The notes: generated by a model not told the origin, from the letters alone. A stretch of 64,000 nt of DNA from Epiperipatus broadwayi (GCA_028023455.1 JAQFVV010012446.1:3474001-3538000), one strand, 5' to 3'. Shown: positions 11,642 through 23,333, numbered from the stretch's first letter. Translations and numbers: made by a program.

Positions 11642-12663
11642 GTCACCCAAATTTGCTTTGGGCATAAAATTTAACATATACAGTTTTAATGTCTTTTAAT
11701 GAATACATTAATTTTCAATATATTATTTTTTTTCTTTTCTAAAAGTACATTTTGTTATTTATTTTTAATTTTCCTAGTTACGTATATTATTTTCATTGCA
11801 GCAAAACAACAACAACAACAAACAAACTTAAAATAGTCTGTAAAGTCTAATGATATTTTCTATAGGTTGAATCTGTCAGTTATTCTTACACTTTCTTGAC
11901 AGTCATTGAACTTTTGCTAACTTTCGAAAGTCTGTGTTCATTTTGCTATTCTGCTAAGCAAAGAATGTCACACTTTCTTTTGATCAAGTCTCAGGTTGAT
12001 AATCTAAATTAGCAAGTATAGCTAATAAAATTTGGCGCAAGGCGGCTTTGCTTGTAAAGAATATTATCAACTTTTCTGCCAATATATTTAGAATAGATTC
12101 TTTTTTTCTAACCAACTATTATTTTAATATTGGAATGCAATCCTTAATCTGTCCAATAACCTATATATATAATTGTTGTTTTCTTTAGTAGAAATATTCA
12201 ACTAAGTATACTGAGAATAATTTCATCTCATTTTAAAAAGTGATAAAGTAATTTATGTGTGATTTATAAATGATTTCTATTGAGTTATGTATTGAATTAC
12301 AATCAAGAATTTGCAAATTATTATTAATAAGCTTGAAAGTAGGCTTAGAAATTAATTTTCGGTCCTGACTTAATATGCATTCACTGCCATTTTGAATTCT
12401 AAGAATCACCCAAAACCACTGCTGACACTTCCAAGCAATAAAAGACATCAAATTATTCACACAGGGGCCCCTTGGATGTGGTCAGCAGTGTTTTTTAGTT
12501 GGTATTTAGAACTCAAAATGACATTGAGCACATTCTAAATACTAAATATTTATAACTTCTAAAATATGAATATTATTAAATAATGACAGCACAAAACACT
12601 GGAGTATGCGGGGAGGGAGAAAGATGCAGAAGTCTGATCAAATGAAGCTTACAATTTCCAAAT
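11642..12663. other. AT-rich sequence with a CAA microsatellite
   Basis: A short (CAA) run lies at about 11802-11827. Otherwise no gene or element was recognised; the minus-strand open frame at 12233-12460 shows no motif. Confidence 0.5.
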
Positions 12664-13344
12664 ACTAAAGTTATAACGATATTTGTCGATGAGCCCTATA
12701 TCCCACTGGATGGCACTGTTTTCGTGCTAAAACACATAAAAATGCTGTTTTCACGGCCGACACGTTCGAATCTGCATTTTCTATAATACAACTTTTTTGT
12801 TGTGCTACGGATTGCAGGCCACTATGTCGCATCGCAGTACAGCATGTATGTTTTATGCAGCAAATACATTTTGCAAATATCGCACAGTTTATAAAATAGT
12901 TACGGCTTGGGGAGAGGGTGTGTTTTTTTGAATTGGATAGAAATGTTGTTTTCATTTGTTTTTTTTTTTCATTTTAAAGTATTGAAATGTTCCAATTTTG
13001 TAACGTAATAATTAACAGACTTTTTACACCGTAGTGTATTGAAGTTTTAAGTAGTAGATTTGACGAGATATATGTATAAAATGAGTTGGAAGTAGGTAAC
13101 GAGTCAAGTAACGTACTGTTCATAACATTCCATGAGACAAAGAAGTTGTACAGTGTGAATATATTTGAAATAAAAAACAGCGTTAACACAAAAATATCCC
13201 GTAAGAAAAGTAGAATTTTCCCCGTTTTTTTTAAATGTCATAAAAACATATATTATAAACATTTTATATATATGTCATTTTTAAAAAAGTTTTAGTTTTT
13301 TTCTTTTCTCCAACTACTGTTAGACTTTGTTGAATATAGTTTAC

Positions 13345-13845
13345 ATTTATTGTTATCATTTATTTTATAGATGTTAGTAAAAAAAATGTTTGCAAAAATA
13401 CGATTTTGATATTTTTTATTTTAGCATTACAAACAACAGAACAATAACCCTAAAACTAACCCTAAACCTAACCCTAAAACTAACCCTAATCCTAACCCTA
13501 AAACTAACCCTAATCCTAATCCTAAAACTAGCCCTAAAACTAACCCTAAACCTAACTGTAACAAGTTTTACTTTTAGTTGTCATTCTATTTGAAATAAAA
13601 ACTAGCGGTAAACAACAACAACAAAAAAAAAGCCGTAACCCCAATAAAAAAATCTCCGATAGAAAATTGATTTTTCTAATAAAAAGCAAACTAAAAAAGA
13701 CGAATCAAATTGTAATTTGTTTATTTTATTTTACATTTATTATTATCATTTAATTTATATATGTTAATAAAAAATAATATTTAAAATTAAATAATATTTA
13801 AAAAAGACGATTTTCTTTTGTTTTTATTTTCGCATTACAAAAAAC
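13345..13845 (+). repeat. Direct repeats bracketing the telomere-like array
   Basis: A segment of about 100 bases at 13345-13435 (TTATTGTTATCATTTATTTT through GCATTACAAACAAC) recurs at about 13738-13845 (TTATTATTATCATTTAATTT through GCATTACAAAAAACAC). The CCCTAA array lies between the two. This could be a duplicated unit that trapped or generated the array. Confidence 0.5.
13445..13560 (-). repeat. Degenerate telomere-like array (TTAGGG type on the minus strand)
   Basis: The plus strand reads as alternating CCCTAAA, CTAACCC and CCTAATC words, close to a 12-base period made of two variant hexamers. It is interstitial, short and interrupted, so it is not a chromosome end. The 67-codon plus-strand open frame over it, rich in Leu, Thr and Lys, is only the translated repeat. 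Confidence 0.8.
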
Positions 13846-14015
13846 ACATCAAAATGATTATAATTAACAGCCCGGGAATGATCATATTTTATAGTTTAAG
13901 CATGAAAACTGTGCCATTGAGTGGGATATAGTAGCTATTCGACGACAACCATTATAACTTCTAAAATACGAGTTATACTATACACCCATAAGAAATAAAG
14001 CATATATATATATTT

Positions 14016-14086
14016 ATGTGTCATAGCATCAGCTGAGAAGCGAACTTGCTAACCCGGGACAACTGCTTGTAAAGCTGCTGTAGCTT
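14016..14086 (-). mobile_element. tRNA-only SINE, extended T-arm (copy 3, truncated)
   Basis: The minus strand matches copies 1 and 2 from the anticodon arm (TTTACAAGCAGTTGTCCCGG) through the lengthened T-arm and the TATGACACATA trailer. The 5' third of the tRNA head is missing. It confirms that the T-arm duplication is inherited by a subfamily, not a single accident. Confidence 0.7.
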
Positions 14087-14114
14087 ATAATTTCTAAAAT
14101 ATAAATTTAAAGTA

Positions 14115-15233
14115 CAACTGGGTCTCATTTTACGCGATAGATAGGTTCCTCAGAAAACATGCGCAAACGAAATCATGCAAAAATAGACATAACTTACATT
14201 GAAAAAGGGGGGATGCGGTCTGTGATTTTTCAAAATTTGCATAAAAGCAAAGCACCAACGTAAAATTACTTTAAAATTCACGCAAAAAAAAAAATAACGA
14301 AATAAAATATGACTAATAAAAAACTTCAAATTTGGAAAAACTTGATACAAGACAAACCTTTTTTAACTATAATATTTAATTTTATTCAAAATAATATATT
14401 TTTATGATAATTTACAGTACAGTAATTTACATTTTTATGCACGTTTTAATTATTAGCGCTGTTTGCTGAAAAACACGTTCGTTTGCACTCTCATGTTGTG
14501 TTAATGGTTTTCTGTTGACAATGTAATTAGTAATTAATCTTTGAGATAATGATTTTATTAATTGTTTATGAACTTAGATGTATGATAATAAAAAGACATT
14601 TATTCATCACTGCTGGGAAAAATTTAATTAAAACTAACAACTAAAAATTAAATTCTTATTTTTGTCTTTAATTTTTTAATTTTCAATTCCATTTAAAAAT
14701 CAAATTTCGTTTTACATCACATTAATTTCAAGTCGCCATAAGTAATTTTTAAATTGTTAATTACAATTAAAAATCAGATTTTAATTTTTAATTGTCAAAT
14801 TTAATTGTGCCCACTGCTATTATTCACCTTTTAAAAATAAACTTGCAGACACTAAATGATTAATAATTGATTATGTTATTTTTTAAAAAGCAAAAACAAT
14901 GTGATTTAAAATGCAAAATTAACACGCACAATGTTTAAACAAATTTACATTATAATCTTGTAAAATTTAATGTGTGTATACATAAAATGTGGAAATCATG
15001 ATTTTAATTTCGTTATTGCATAAAATCTTACTATTATAAAGCACTGAAAATATTGAAATTACTAAGATGAAAGTCGAATTCCAATAATGTGCTATTACTT
15101 TCAATATAACATAAGTGCGCGAATTTATTATTTAAAGTAATAGCGCATTATCGGAGTTCTACTTCCGGTGAAACATGAATCGCGTAACTTCAAAATCGTG
15201 TTAAATAAGTCCATGTAAAAAGAGACCCAGGTG
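14115..15233. mobile_element. TA-flanked DNA transposon derivative, about 1.1 kb
   Basis: The left terminus CAACTGGGTCTCATTTTACG at 14115 is matched by the complement of the right terminus, CACCTGGGTCTCTTTTTACA, ending at 15233. Both ends abut TA (14113-14114 and 15234-15235), the target duplication of Tc1/mariner/pogo-type elements. CpG-bearing words such as TTACGCGAT and CGCGTAAC lie near both ends. No transposase frame was recognised, so it is non-autonomous. The superfamily call is inference from the TA duplication. Confidence 0.65.
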
Positions 15234-15269
15234 TACTTAAATAGAAAAAGTAAAGGGAAAGTGGACACA

Positions 15270-16055
15270 TAGTAATTAAAAAACCACATGTTCAATAAAT
15301 GTAAAATTGATCAAACCTCATGTTGAAATAATATAAATGTTGAATAAATTTAGAAACAACTGCTGATGCATATTCTATAATTAATAATAAATCTCATTTT
15401 ATCTTAACATTAATTGAAAGAATAATTGTCTAAAGTAAAGAATATTAATTTTACAATTAACAATAATAATAAATCATATATTTTTTACCAAAGCAAGTAA
15501 GATTGTATGCTTAATTTCTCACATGCTGTTATTAGCTGGAAGATGGATAAAAAGAATCTAAATGAATGAGATTTATTCATTAAATTTCTCAAAGATGATA
15601 ATGGTAGCTACTGTCGGTGAAAAGGTTAATGTTTATAATATCTGTTTTACATTTGAAATAATTAACAAATTAATTTTAATAGAAATTTATGGTTTATTTT
15701 AAGTGTAAAACAGGTATTGAATTTTAAATAAGATAAACACTAACATTTTCACTGTCAGTAATAGCATTATCATCTTCAAAAAATTTAATGAATAAATCTC
15801 TCTCATTTACATTCTTTTTATTCATTTGCAAGCTAATAATGACAGGTGAGAAATTAAGAACACAACATTAATCGCTTTCATAAGAAAAACTCTGATTTAT
15901 TAATTGTAAAATTAATGTTCTTTACTTTAGACAATTATTCCTTTGACTAATGTTAAAATAAAATGTGATTTATTATTAATTGTTTAATTAATATGTTTTG
16001 GCAGTTGTTTCTACTATTATTTATTACCCGTTATTTCAACATGTGGTTATTTGTT
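15270..16055. mobile_element. Large foldback element, about 0.79 kb
   Basis: Arms of about 370 bases are inverted copies. AAAACAACTGC-like, ATAATTAATAATAAATCTCATTT, AATAATTGTCTAAAGTAAAG and GAGATTTATTCATTAAATTT words on the left reappear complemented on the right. CCACATGTT is near the left outer edge and AACATGTGG near the right. The centre is near 15680. No ORF. The whole unit could extrude as a cruciform or be a MITE. Confidence 0.7.
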
Positions 16056-17540
16056 ACTCCCATTTTTTATATTTTGCATATTTAAATCATATGATTTGAT
16101 CAAGCATAGTTGTATGAAATTTTCACTTTAATTATTTAATTATTGATGTTAATTATGATTAAAAAATGGTTATATCATGACTACATGTGGATTATTCAAT
16201 GTCATTTATCGATTGGATGTGTCAGTGGTGGTTTTAGCTAGTCTTTAGATTTCAAAATGGCCATGAGTGCAAACTAAATTGGTACCTAGTTTTTTTTATA
16301 ACCAAAGCAACTTTCAACCGAGTTAATTTATTTAATGATGTTATTTATTTAGGTATGACTTTAGACAGCTTAACTGTTAACAACATATCCAAAAAAAGCC
16401 GATTCCAACTTGGAGATAGGTTCACTAGTGACTTTATTAAATTCTTCAATTTTATCATAATGACCATAAATCCGACAGTCATTCAGAATTTGTATTTGGA
16501 CACTTTTACCAAGACCAGTACCGATAAATTCTATCTACTTTAATGACGTAGTCATGAATTAATTAATGAAACAGATTTTTTTAAACCAGTCAATTAATGT
16601 AACCAGAATGGAAGAAATTAATGGAAAAATAAAATATTTAGAGTGTATTTGCAACATTAAATAAAGATATTTATGCAACTTTATTGCTGGAGATTTCATA
16701 AGAAGATCAAGGGCTAAATTGATTCAAGGATCTTACACTCCAGAATCTGAAACTCTACCACTAACTACATCAAACCACACAGGATAATTTGGAAGGTTTA
16801 AATTGTATATTTCAATGAATTACTTTTTTCTATATCATAAAAAAAAAACTGTAACAAAACTTCCAATCAATACATTTTCATTTCACTTTATGATTGTGAA
16901 ATATTTTGTTTGATTTTAAAACTGAAATATTGTCTGCAAGTAAAATTTGGCGGGAATAATGACAATAATGACAAGAAGATAGAAACGTAGTTATGGTGAA
17001 TTGAAGATTAAATTGACATTGTATGAATAAAAAAAAAGCTCAAATGATGATGATTTAGACCTACCAGTAATTAACAAAAAACAAACAAACAGAATTTTTA
17101 TTTTTATACAAATAAAAAACACGTTAGGAAAAGTTTATTGGCTCGTCATGAATTTAAAAAGCCTGCCGTAGATCATCGTAGAGAACTCCCCAGAATTCTT
17201 ACTCCGTTGAGATGTGAGTTTATTTCTATTGAATAAATTTAAAAATATGTAATTATTATTGTTTACATATGTAGTTAAGGATGTGCATTTATATACTTTT
17301 TTTTCTTGTTTCAATATTTTTTCTTTATATACTAGTTGAAACTTTTTTTGTTAGTTGTAATAATTTTATTACAAGAAAATAATCGATAATCATTCACTAA
17401 CCTTTTTTGAAAGATTTTTTTTTATCCGAAAAAAGTAGTAAATGTGTCAGATTTGAATAATTTTCTCCAACTCTTTCAAACATTAGATCATTCTCAACTT
17501 TTGTCAATACTAACTGTGGAAGCTATAAAATCGACTAGTC
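16056..17540. other. AT-rich interval with one coding-like patch
   Basis: Most of this stretch shows nothing recognisable. At about 17117-17216 a short stretch reads open as KSLLARHEFKKPAVDHRREL and on to PRILTPLR. It ends at a donor-like AT/GTGAGT, but the upstream acceptor is poor. It may be a lone exon or a piece of an unknown element. Confidence 0.3.
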
Positions 17541-17628
17541 AAACGTTGGTGGCCTAGCGCATAGCATAGCTGCCTTCCAAGCAGCTGGCTCGGGTTCGCT
17601 GCCCGGTCAATGCTTTGACATATAAAAA
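17541..17628 (+). mobile_element. tRNA-only SINE, Gly(TCC)-like
   Basis: The head ACGTTGGTGGCCTAGCGCAT, the anticodon arm GCTGCCTTCCAAGCAG and the T-arm TCGGGTTCGCTGCCCGG follow the metazoan tRNA-Gly(TCC) pattern closely, with a normal T-arm. The trailer TTTGACATAT and A8 follow. Near-perfect target-site duplications AAAATCGACTAGTC (17527-17540) and AAAATCGACTAATC (17629-17642) flank it. The whole unit is under 90 bases with no body. It is a retrotransposed tRNA-derived element and not a working gene. Confidence 0.85.
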
Positions 17629-17642
17629 AAAATCGACTAATC

Positions 17643-18269
17643 TTGTAAGAAGACGATTTTTGCAGTGTCGAAGATTGTTTGTGCTTATTGGAGAACTCAT
17701 TTCTAAAGCAACTTGAAAGTAATAATTAAAGTTTAGTAATTAATACGTTTTTCAATTAAGAATCGTTATTAAAAAGTTTTTTTTTTTTTTAATATTTGAT
17801 GAGAATTATTATTCTGCTCCTTGATTAAATTTATTTAAAAAAAAAATCAAATGAAATATTATCGAAGCAGTATTCATGCTAAAAAAAAGAGAAGAAAATG
17901 ATATTAATAGACTTTTTTATATTTTTTATAAATAAATTAAGGACAATAAAATACTATATGTTCGTAAAAAGCATTGAAAAGATTTAATAACCATTCTACT
18001 ATTTATTTAAGCCAACAAATGATAATATTAATAAATCACTGTTAATAAACAACATTGTTGCAAGACTGTATTCAAGCCACAATATCACAAATGTTATAAA
18101 AAAGGCAATCCTTTCTCCATATTAACTTCTTCATTAACTTGATCGTTTTCTTCAATCCTTTTTTTTTTTCTGGAAGAGAGGATTGCAGAAACAGAAGGTT
18201 TGCATCCGGAGCACTAGAATAGCATGTTCTCTTCAGCTCATCAGCCCATAAATTGATGGGCAGCATATT
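17643..18269. other. AT-rich sequence, nothing recognised
   Basis: Long A and T runs. The 64-codon minus frame at 18072-18266 has no recognisable motif. Confidence 0.5.
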
Positions 18270-18965
18270 TCTTCAACTTATCTCCATTATCAGATCGTTT
18301 ACAAATCTATAAGACCATTTTCCTTCTAACTGTATTCACGTAGTCCACCTTAGATCTTCCCCTTGCTGCTTTCTCTCCAGTATTCTCTCAAATTTTTTAC
18401 CATTCTCAATATCTCATCAAATGGGCAACTATATTGTTTTTTGAGTGATGACCTCTAAAGTACTTCTACCATTTCCAATCAGACTTAGTAGTTTTTCGTT
18501 TTTCATTCTGGCTGTCCATGGTATCTTCATGATGTAGCATCAATATCATATTGCAACATTTTAAAATTTATCTTTTTCAGATCCAAGAAATGTCCATGGT
18601 CTCTGACACACTATTTCCAGCAATTGATCAACTATATTATTTTCTTTTTGAGTGATAAGCTCCAAAATATTTCTATTTTCTCCAATCAGACTCAACATCC
18701 ATTATATCTTCAATGCATGCCACTAGCACAATGTCTTAAAAGCTTGTATTTTGTTTTCAGATCCAAGAAATATCCATGTTTCTGACATATTATTTCTATC
18801 AAGTGACTAGCTATATTGTTTCTTCTTTGAATAATGACTTCCAAAATACTTCTACCTTCTCCAACCAATCTGAACATTTTCTCATTTTACATTCTGGTTG
18901 TTCATAGTATCTTCATCATGTGATGCCAATACATCTTAAAGACTTGTAATTTCTTTTTCAGATCC
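18270..18965 (-). pseudogene. LINE C-terminal fragment, internally triplicated
   Basis: On the minus strand the text resembles the post-RT region of RTE-like LINEs. MKILWTTRM-like and NEK..RLIGEGRSTLEVI words are followed by an EILRMV..LREYWRERQQGE.LRWTT-like end in the lowest-numbered unit. The segment is present three times in tandem, marked by GATCCAAGAAAT at 18580 and 18760 and GATCCAAAT at 18961, so periods are about 180 and 200 bases. The unit nearest 18340 continues into the C-terminal tail. Every unit has stops and shifts. A tandem duplication within an already dead element is the simplest reading. Confidence 0.6.
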
Positions 18966-19839
18966 AAATTATTAGATAATAACACTCCTCATTTCTTGTT
19001 AAAAACTCATTTGTTTGTGCATTTATGAAGCTTATATCTTTTCTACTTCTTTTGACTCATGTTACTAAGTTTTCCAAGAATATATATATATTTATGTATA
19101 AGGGAAATATTTCTTTATTATTTTATTGGAAGAAAACGATTCAATGTATTGAAATGTAATTGTTTGTTAAAGTAGCTATTTTAATTTTTACCTGTAAAAC
19201 TAGCCCTTTTACACGAACAATCAACACATATATATAAATTTTTATTCTAAAGATAGTTTGATAAAAACGCCTTCTTATTGATTTGTTAATATATATAAAC
19301 TCGATTTGCAATGTTTGATAATTTAAGATCTTTTGGTATCTTGTAAATGGTCATAATAATAATAATAGTAAAATAAAATAAAAGGAAAGGTTGCAAAAAA
19401 TTGTTGAAGTTATTTTTAATAGCGGTTATCTGATTTCTACAAATTTGTTATGAAATAATCAATTTTGAATCAGACATTATGTCATTCTTTTATGAAATAT
19501 GATTTAAAATTAATTTTAAACTAATCAATATGTTCAGAAATATAGGTAATGAGAAAAGCTGTGCTGCTTTAACATAAATAAAACTGATTGAAATTTGAAA
19601 TATTTTCGATGGATTGTTGAAATGAACCATGACTTTTGCATAAGTTTATTCCAGGACAAAATTCAAATTTTTCATGGGTGATTCATGAGATGAAAATTAT
19701 TATTTTTTCATCATGCTTAGCAGACTGATTTATATTATTTTAGTTTATATGTAAATTAGCCTATAGCTTTTTAAAATATAAACATTAAACATATATATAT
19801 CAGATTTTAAAATATTGCTATTATAAAATAATAAGACAC
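18966..19839. other. AT-rich sequence, nothing recognised
   Basis: Short TA and TAA microsatellites occur near 19080 and 19355. No gene or defined element was seen. Confidence 0.5.
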
Positions 19840-20290
19840 CACATGATAGTATAAACTAATAAGACATCACATGATCCCAGTTTACATAATGCTGTTCAAT
19901 ACCATTTTTTTCACCACAGTTAAGCCACCTAAGATATTTAATAATTAATAAATGCCAGATGACAGCACTTAATAAATTCGTATCCAATGCTCTTACATGA
20001 CACCAGTTTACGTAAATGCTGCTCAATAACATATTTTTTTCTCCATACAGTTGTGTCACCTAGTGTAAGATTTAGTTATTAATAGATACTAGATGGTAGT
20101 CTTTAATAAATCATTATCCAATGCTCTTTCATCGAATATTCCCAAACTATTTTCTAGCTTATGGCTTTCATCAGTCAGGGATTTTGAATCTGGAAGCAAT
20201 ACATGTGGATCTTTTGGATCAACATATCTTTTCTTTAGCAGCCATCTTTTACTTTTTTGTTTTACTATCAAGCTACTAGACCCAATTTGA
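19840..20290. mobile_element. Foldback MITE, family A, two partial copies in tandem
   Basis: Two successive arms carry the family words: TAATTAATAAATGCCAGATG near 19944 and GTCACCTAGTGTAAGATTTA followed by TATTAATAGATACTAGATGG near 20055. After the second come TATCCAATGCTCTTTCATCG, CAAACTATTTTCTAGCTTATG and GGATTTTGAATCTGG, matching the arm seen at 10100 and 45540. Overlapping plus and minus open frames at 20089-20290 are by-products. Confidence 0.55.
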
Positions 20291-20424
20291 AAAACATTAA
20301 TATTTTCAATCTAACCCAACTTTCTTATATATTCATATAGATCTGAAAACAGTTCAGTTTTTTTAATAACTACATGTACTTCTATCTTTTGGCCAGGATT
20401 ATACAATTTTGTTCAATTGCATAC

Positions 20425-20725
20425 TCTTTTTTCTCACCAATTATGCCATCTAGTGTAAGATTTACTAATCAATAGGTGTCAGATGGTAGTTCTTAATAAA
20501 TCACTAACCAGAGCTTGATAATAAAACAGAGAAACAAAAGGTGCTTTCGATTCAAAATGTCCAGCTGAACTGCTTCCAAATCTAATGCTTCTCACCAATT
20601 AAAGCCATAAATTACAAACTAGTCTTGGGATATTGGACAAGACAGCACTGAATTTATTAAGGATTACCATCTGGCATCTGTTGATTACTAAAGCCTACAC
20701 TATGTGGCATAAGTGTGATGTGAAA
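20425..20725. mobile_element. Foldback MITE, family A, copy with both arms
   Basis: The left arm TGCCATCTAGTGTAAGATTT, then CAATAGGTGTCAGATGGTAG, faces the right arm CTACCATCTGGCATCTGTTG-like sequence and CCTACACTATGTGGCA. The middle holds the CTTCCAAATCTAATGCTTCT and ACTAGTCTTGGGATATTGGA words. No ORF. Confidence 0.65.
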
Positions 20726-21253
20726 AAAAGAGAATGTGCTATTGTTTTAAACTATTTAGATTATAAATGAGGTCATAATATCTGAGTTATTTAGAGTTGT
20801 TTGAATCTTTTAAAGATATCTATAAATGATTATTAGTAATGTTAAATTTTGAAAATGTATGTGTAAATTTATACTTGAATGATCTCTATGTATTTAAAAT
20901 GAGTCTATCAGTCTGTGGTTTTCAAATCCTGGCAATTAGGTCAGTTTTATAATTATTTTTTCACATTTTGCCCAATTCTTGAGGGTTTTAGGCTACTTAA
21001 CTATTTCATTTTATAAGCAGAGGCTTTCCTAGAGTCAAAATAGTGCCATGCACCACATAAAATAGTGATAAATTAATGAGCATGCATTGCACCAGAAATA
21101 ACTAGTACGTCTTGCGAGTTTATTTATTTATTTTAAAAAAAGTTAAAAGCAAAAGTGTGGTAATAATCACTTAATGGTTACTCTCATGAAATGGTAGCTT
21201 TAAGATTATCCATTTTCATAGTAAAGTTTGAATAATTAGAAATTTTTAAAGTT
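20726..21253. other. AT-rich sequence, nothing recognised
   Basis: No coding signal or defined repeat seen. Confidence 0.5.
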
Positions 21254-21263
21254 AAAAATAGTC

Positions 21264-21349
21264 AAGCTTTGGTGGCCTAGCAGTTAGCATAGCTGATTTC
21301 CAGGCAGCTGGCCTGGATTCGCTTCCCAGTCAATGCATATGACATATGA
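21264..21349 (+). mobile_element. tRNA-only SINE, Gly(TCC)-like, with TSD
   Basis: AAGCTTTGGTGGCCTAGCAG starts a tRNA-Gly(TCC)-like head; the anticodon arm reads GCTGATTTCCAGGCAG and the T-arm CTGGATTCGCTTCCCAG. The trailer ATATGACATATG and a short A run end it. A perfect 10-bp target-site duplication AAAAATAGTC lies at 21254-21263 and 21350-21359. Same structure as the element at 17541. Confidence 0.85.
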
Positions 21350-21792
21350 AAAAATAGTCTTTTTAAGAACATTTATTTTTAATTCTAGTTAATTATTAAC
21401 ATTTGAATAGCACTAAATTGGATAAAATATAGTGTCTGTCAGTTACCTTTTAAACAGGAACTAAATCAAGAAACCATTTAAACATCACGGAGGGAAAAAA
21501 AAACACGTCTATTGTTGAGAAACTTCTTAAGAAGTTCAGCAACAAAAGTTGCACTAATTTATACCTAATGCTGCCACTGTATTCCATATCTTAAAAAATG
21601 TTCTCAACTACTTATATTTCAGTATAAGCAGAAATGCAGCTGTTTAAATTATTATTTTTATACACTTTTATTTACTGTGGTTTTTTTCATTGTCTGCTGA
21701 GAAATCATGTAATTTAATTTTTACCCATTTCCAAATTTCTTTCCTAGTTGAGACTCTGAATGCAGATGTATTCCAAAGATAATACTTATTTT

Positions 21793-22257
21793 TAGAATTT
21801 GCAAACAATTTCAGCAAAAAAAAAAAAAAATGCGAAAAATTTATAAATTTTTAATTGCTTTTTATAATGCTGCCATCTGATGAAATTTTTCAAACTATAC
21901 AAAATTAAAAGTAAAAAATAAAAAAAGTAAAATTTAAAAAATGCTTTCTTATTCTCAGTGCACTAAAAAATAAAAAAATGCATTAAAAGGTAAAATTGTC
22001 TTCAGCTTTCCTAAGTAAAAGTAACGGACATACTTGTTTAGAATTTCCAAAGAATTATTTGAATAAACTTCTGGTTAATAATCACTTGAATAGAATGGCA
22101 TTAATACAATAAAGTGGGTGTGATTCTTTGGGAATCTGACTTGTGAATTTCTGAACGTGGTCACCCCACACTTTTATTCACGAAAGCAAATTTATTTTTT
22201 ACTTCTTAGTGATTTTTAAAATACTTTTTAGCGCATTTATGTGAATAAAAACAACAA
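21793..22257. mobile_element. Foldback MITE, family C, copy 2
   Basis: It starts with TTTGCAAACAATTTCAGCAAA, as in copy 1, and ends with GCGCATTTATGTGAATAAAA. Internal shared words are AAATGCATTAAAAGG, GTCTTCAGCTTTC, GAATGGCATTAATACAATAAAG and CACACTTTTATTCACG. It is more diverged than copy 1. No ORF. Confidence 0.55.
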
Positions 22258-22906
22258 AAAAATTAAAATATTTTTTAATATTACATTAAAAATGGCTTTA
22301 TTCAAAAAATTTGGTTAAATGTTTTTTAAAACAATTTATCTTGAGCTTCAAAGATAGAGATATTGTGTTGAGTGTCATTTTAATGTTGCTGGTTATGACA
22401 TGAAAATGGCAATATCATAAGCAGAATTGGACACTTTAAAAAACTTGTGGCTTGCACACTGCTCCATAATATTTCATAATATTCTCAAAAGAAATAACAA
22501 GATATGATTCAACTCATACTCTCAAATTTTTACCCAGGAATGTCATAACCAAAACTTGGCAATCTACAATTTCTTAATTGTGCATCCTCATAGCTTAAGC
22601 CTTTATTATCATTAACACTTCCCATCAGATTTCATTCTTGAAAATAAATATCTGGACTCTTCAAGATCTGAATATACATAGAAAAAGAATCAGTTTAGTC
22701 ATCATGGCTATGCAATATTAGCGTATGATACTCTTCAAAATTTGGATCAGTCTTCATTGGAATTATACAATTTATTGCCATTATGATGGTAGTTTCATCA
22801 TTGCCTATGTGTCTTAAATTTATTCTGCTATAAATATGTTAATATTTTTATATAATTTCTTCTCAATAAAGTTTTTTAATAATTAAAAAAATAATTAGAC
22901 ATCCAT

Positions 22907-23114
22907 TGATAGGAAGCATATCATAGGATTGGCCAAATAATCTTTTACACTTTTTCTAACAACTCGGAAAAATTGTGCCTGATGGTCCGGCAAAAATGGC
23001 TCAATCAGATATTACGAGTTCATCATCGCTCCAGGCTAGTTCAGCATTTTGGAAGGCCAAGTTCATTCTTGAGATACAAACATTTTAGTATAATAGTACT
23101 TCATTTTGTATAGC
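22907..23114 (+). other. Unrecognised open stretch, 68 codons
   Basis: Between in-frame stops the plus strand reads through IGQIIFYTFSNNSEKLCLMV, RQKWLNQILRVHHRSRLVQH and FGRPSSFLRYKHF. The central part is richer in G and C, and in Arg and His codons, than nearby chance frames. There is no upstream ATG except the internal Met, and no motif I recognise. It may be a fragment of a retroelement or a host exon, or it may be chance. Confidence 0.25.
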
Positions 23115-23240
23115 TCATGCGGTCAAAAATAGGTTTTAAAAACATGAGGATGATAATCTTCCAATGAAGTTTGTGTGGCTATTTTTTGAAAAATGACTAC
23201 TCTTAAATATTTTAAGACTGTTCAAGTTTTAGATAATTTT

Positions 23241-23333
23241 TTTTTTTCATGTATCAAAGCATCGGCCAGGAAGTGAACCCGGGACAACAGCTTGTAAGGC
23301 AGCTGTGCTGACCACTCGGCTACCGATGCTTGA
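23241..23333 (-). mobile_element. tRNA-only SINE, TAC anticodon, normal T-arm, with TSD
   Basis: The minus strand reads AAGCATCGGTAGCCGAGTGG, an anticodon arm with CCTTACAA, a T-arm CCCGGGTTCACTTCCTGG without the eight-base extension, then CCGATGC, a short trailer and an A run. A perfect 18-bp target-site duplication CAAGTTTTAGATAATTTT flanks it at 23223-23240 and 23334-23351. It is the clearest insertion of the family here. Confidence 0.9.

Larger units (their letters stand above)
12664..13975. mobile_element. Inverted-terminal-repeat element, about 1.3 kb
   Basis: The left end (AAGTTATAACGATATTTGTC, then TATCCCACTGGATGGCACTG) is matched by the complement of the right end (AAGTTATAATGGTTGTCG, then TATCCCACTCAATGGCACAG). 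Similarity runs about 70 bases at roughly three in four. Between the ends are a CCCTAA-type array and two flanking direct repeats. No transposase frame was recognised. The TSD is unclear. This looks like an old non-autonomous DNA transposon. Confidence 0.5.

Noticed and set aside
13390-13593. Leu/Thr-rich small protein
   Set aside because: It is the direct translation of the CCCTAA-type array.
17543-17613. Functional tRNA-Gly gene
   Set aside because: The element is flanked by a 14-base target duplication and ends in an A run, and similar defective copies occur through the window, so it is a retrotransposed SINE.
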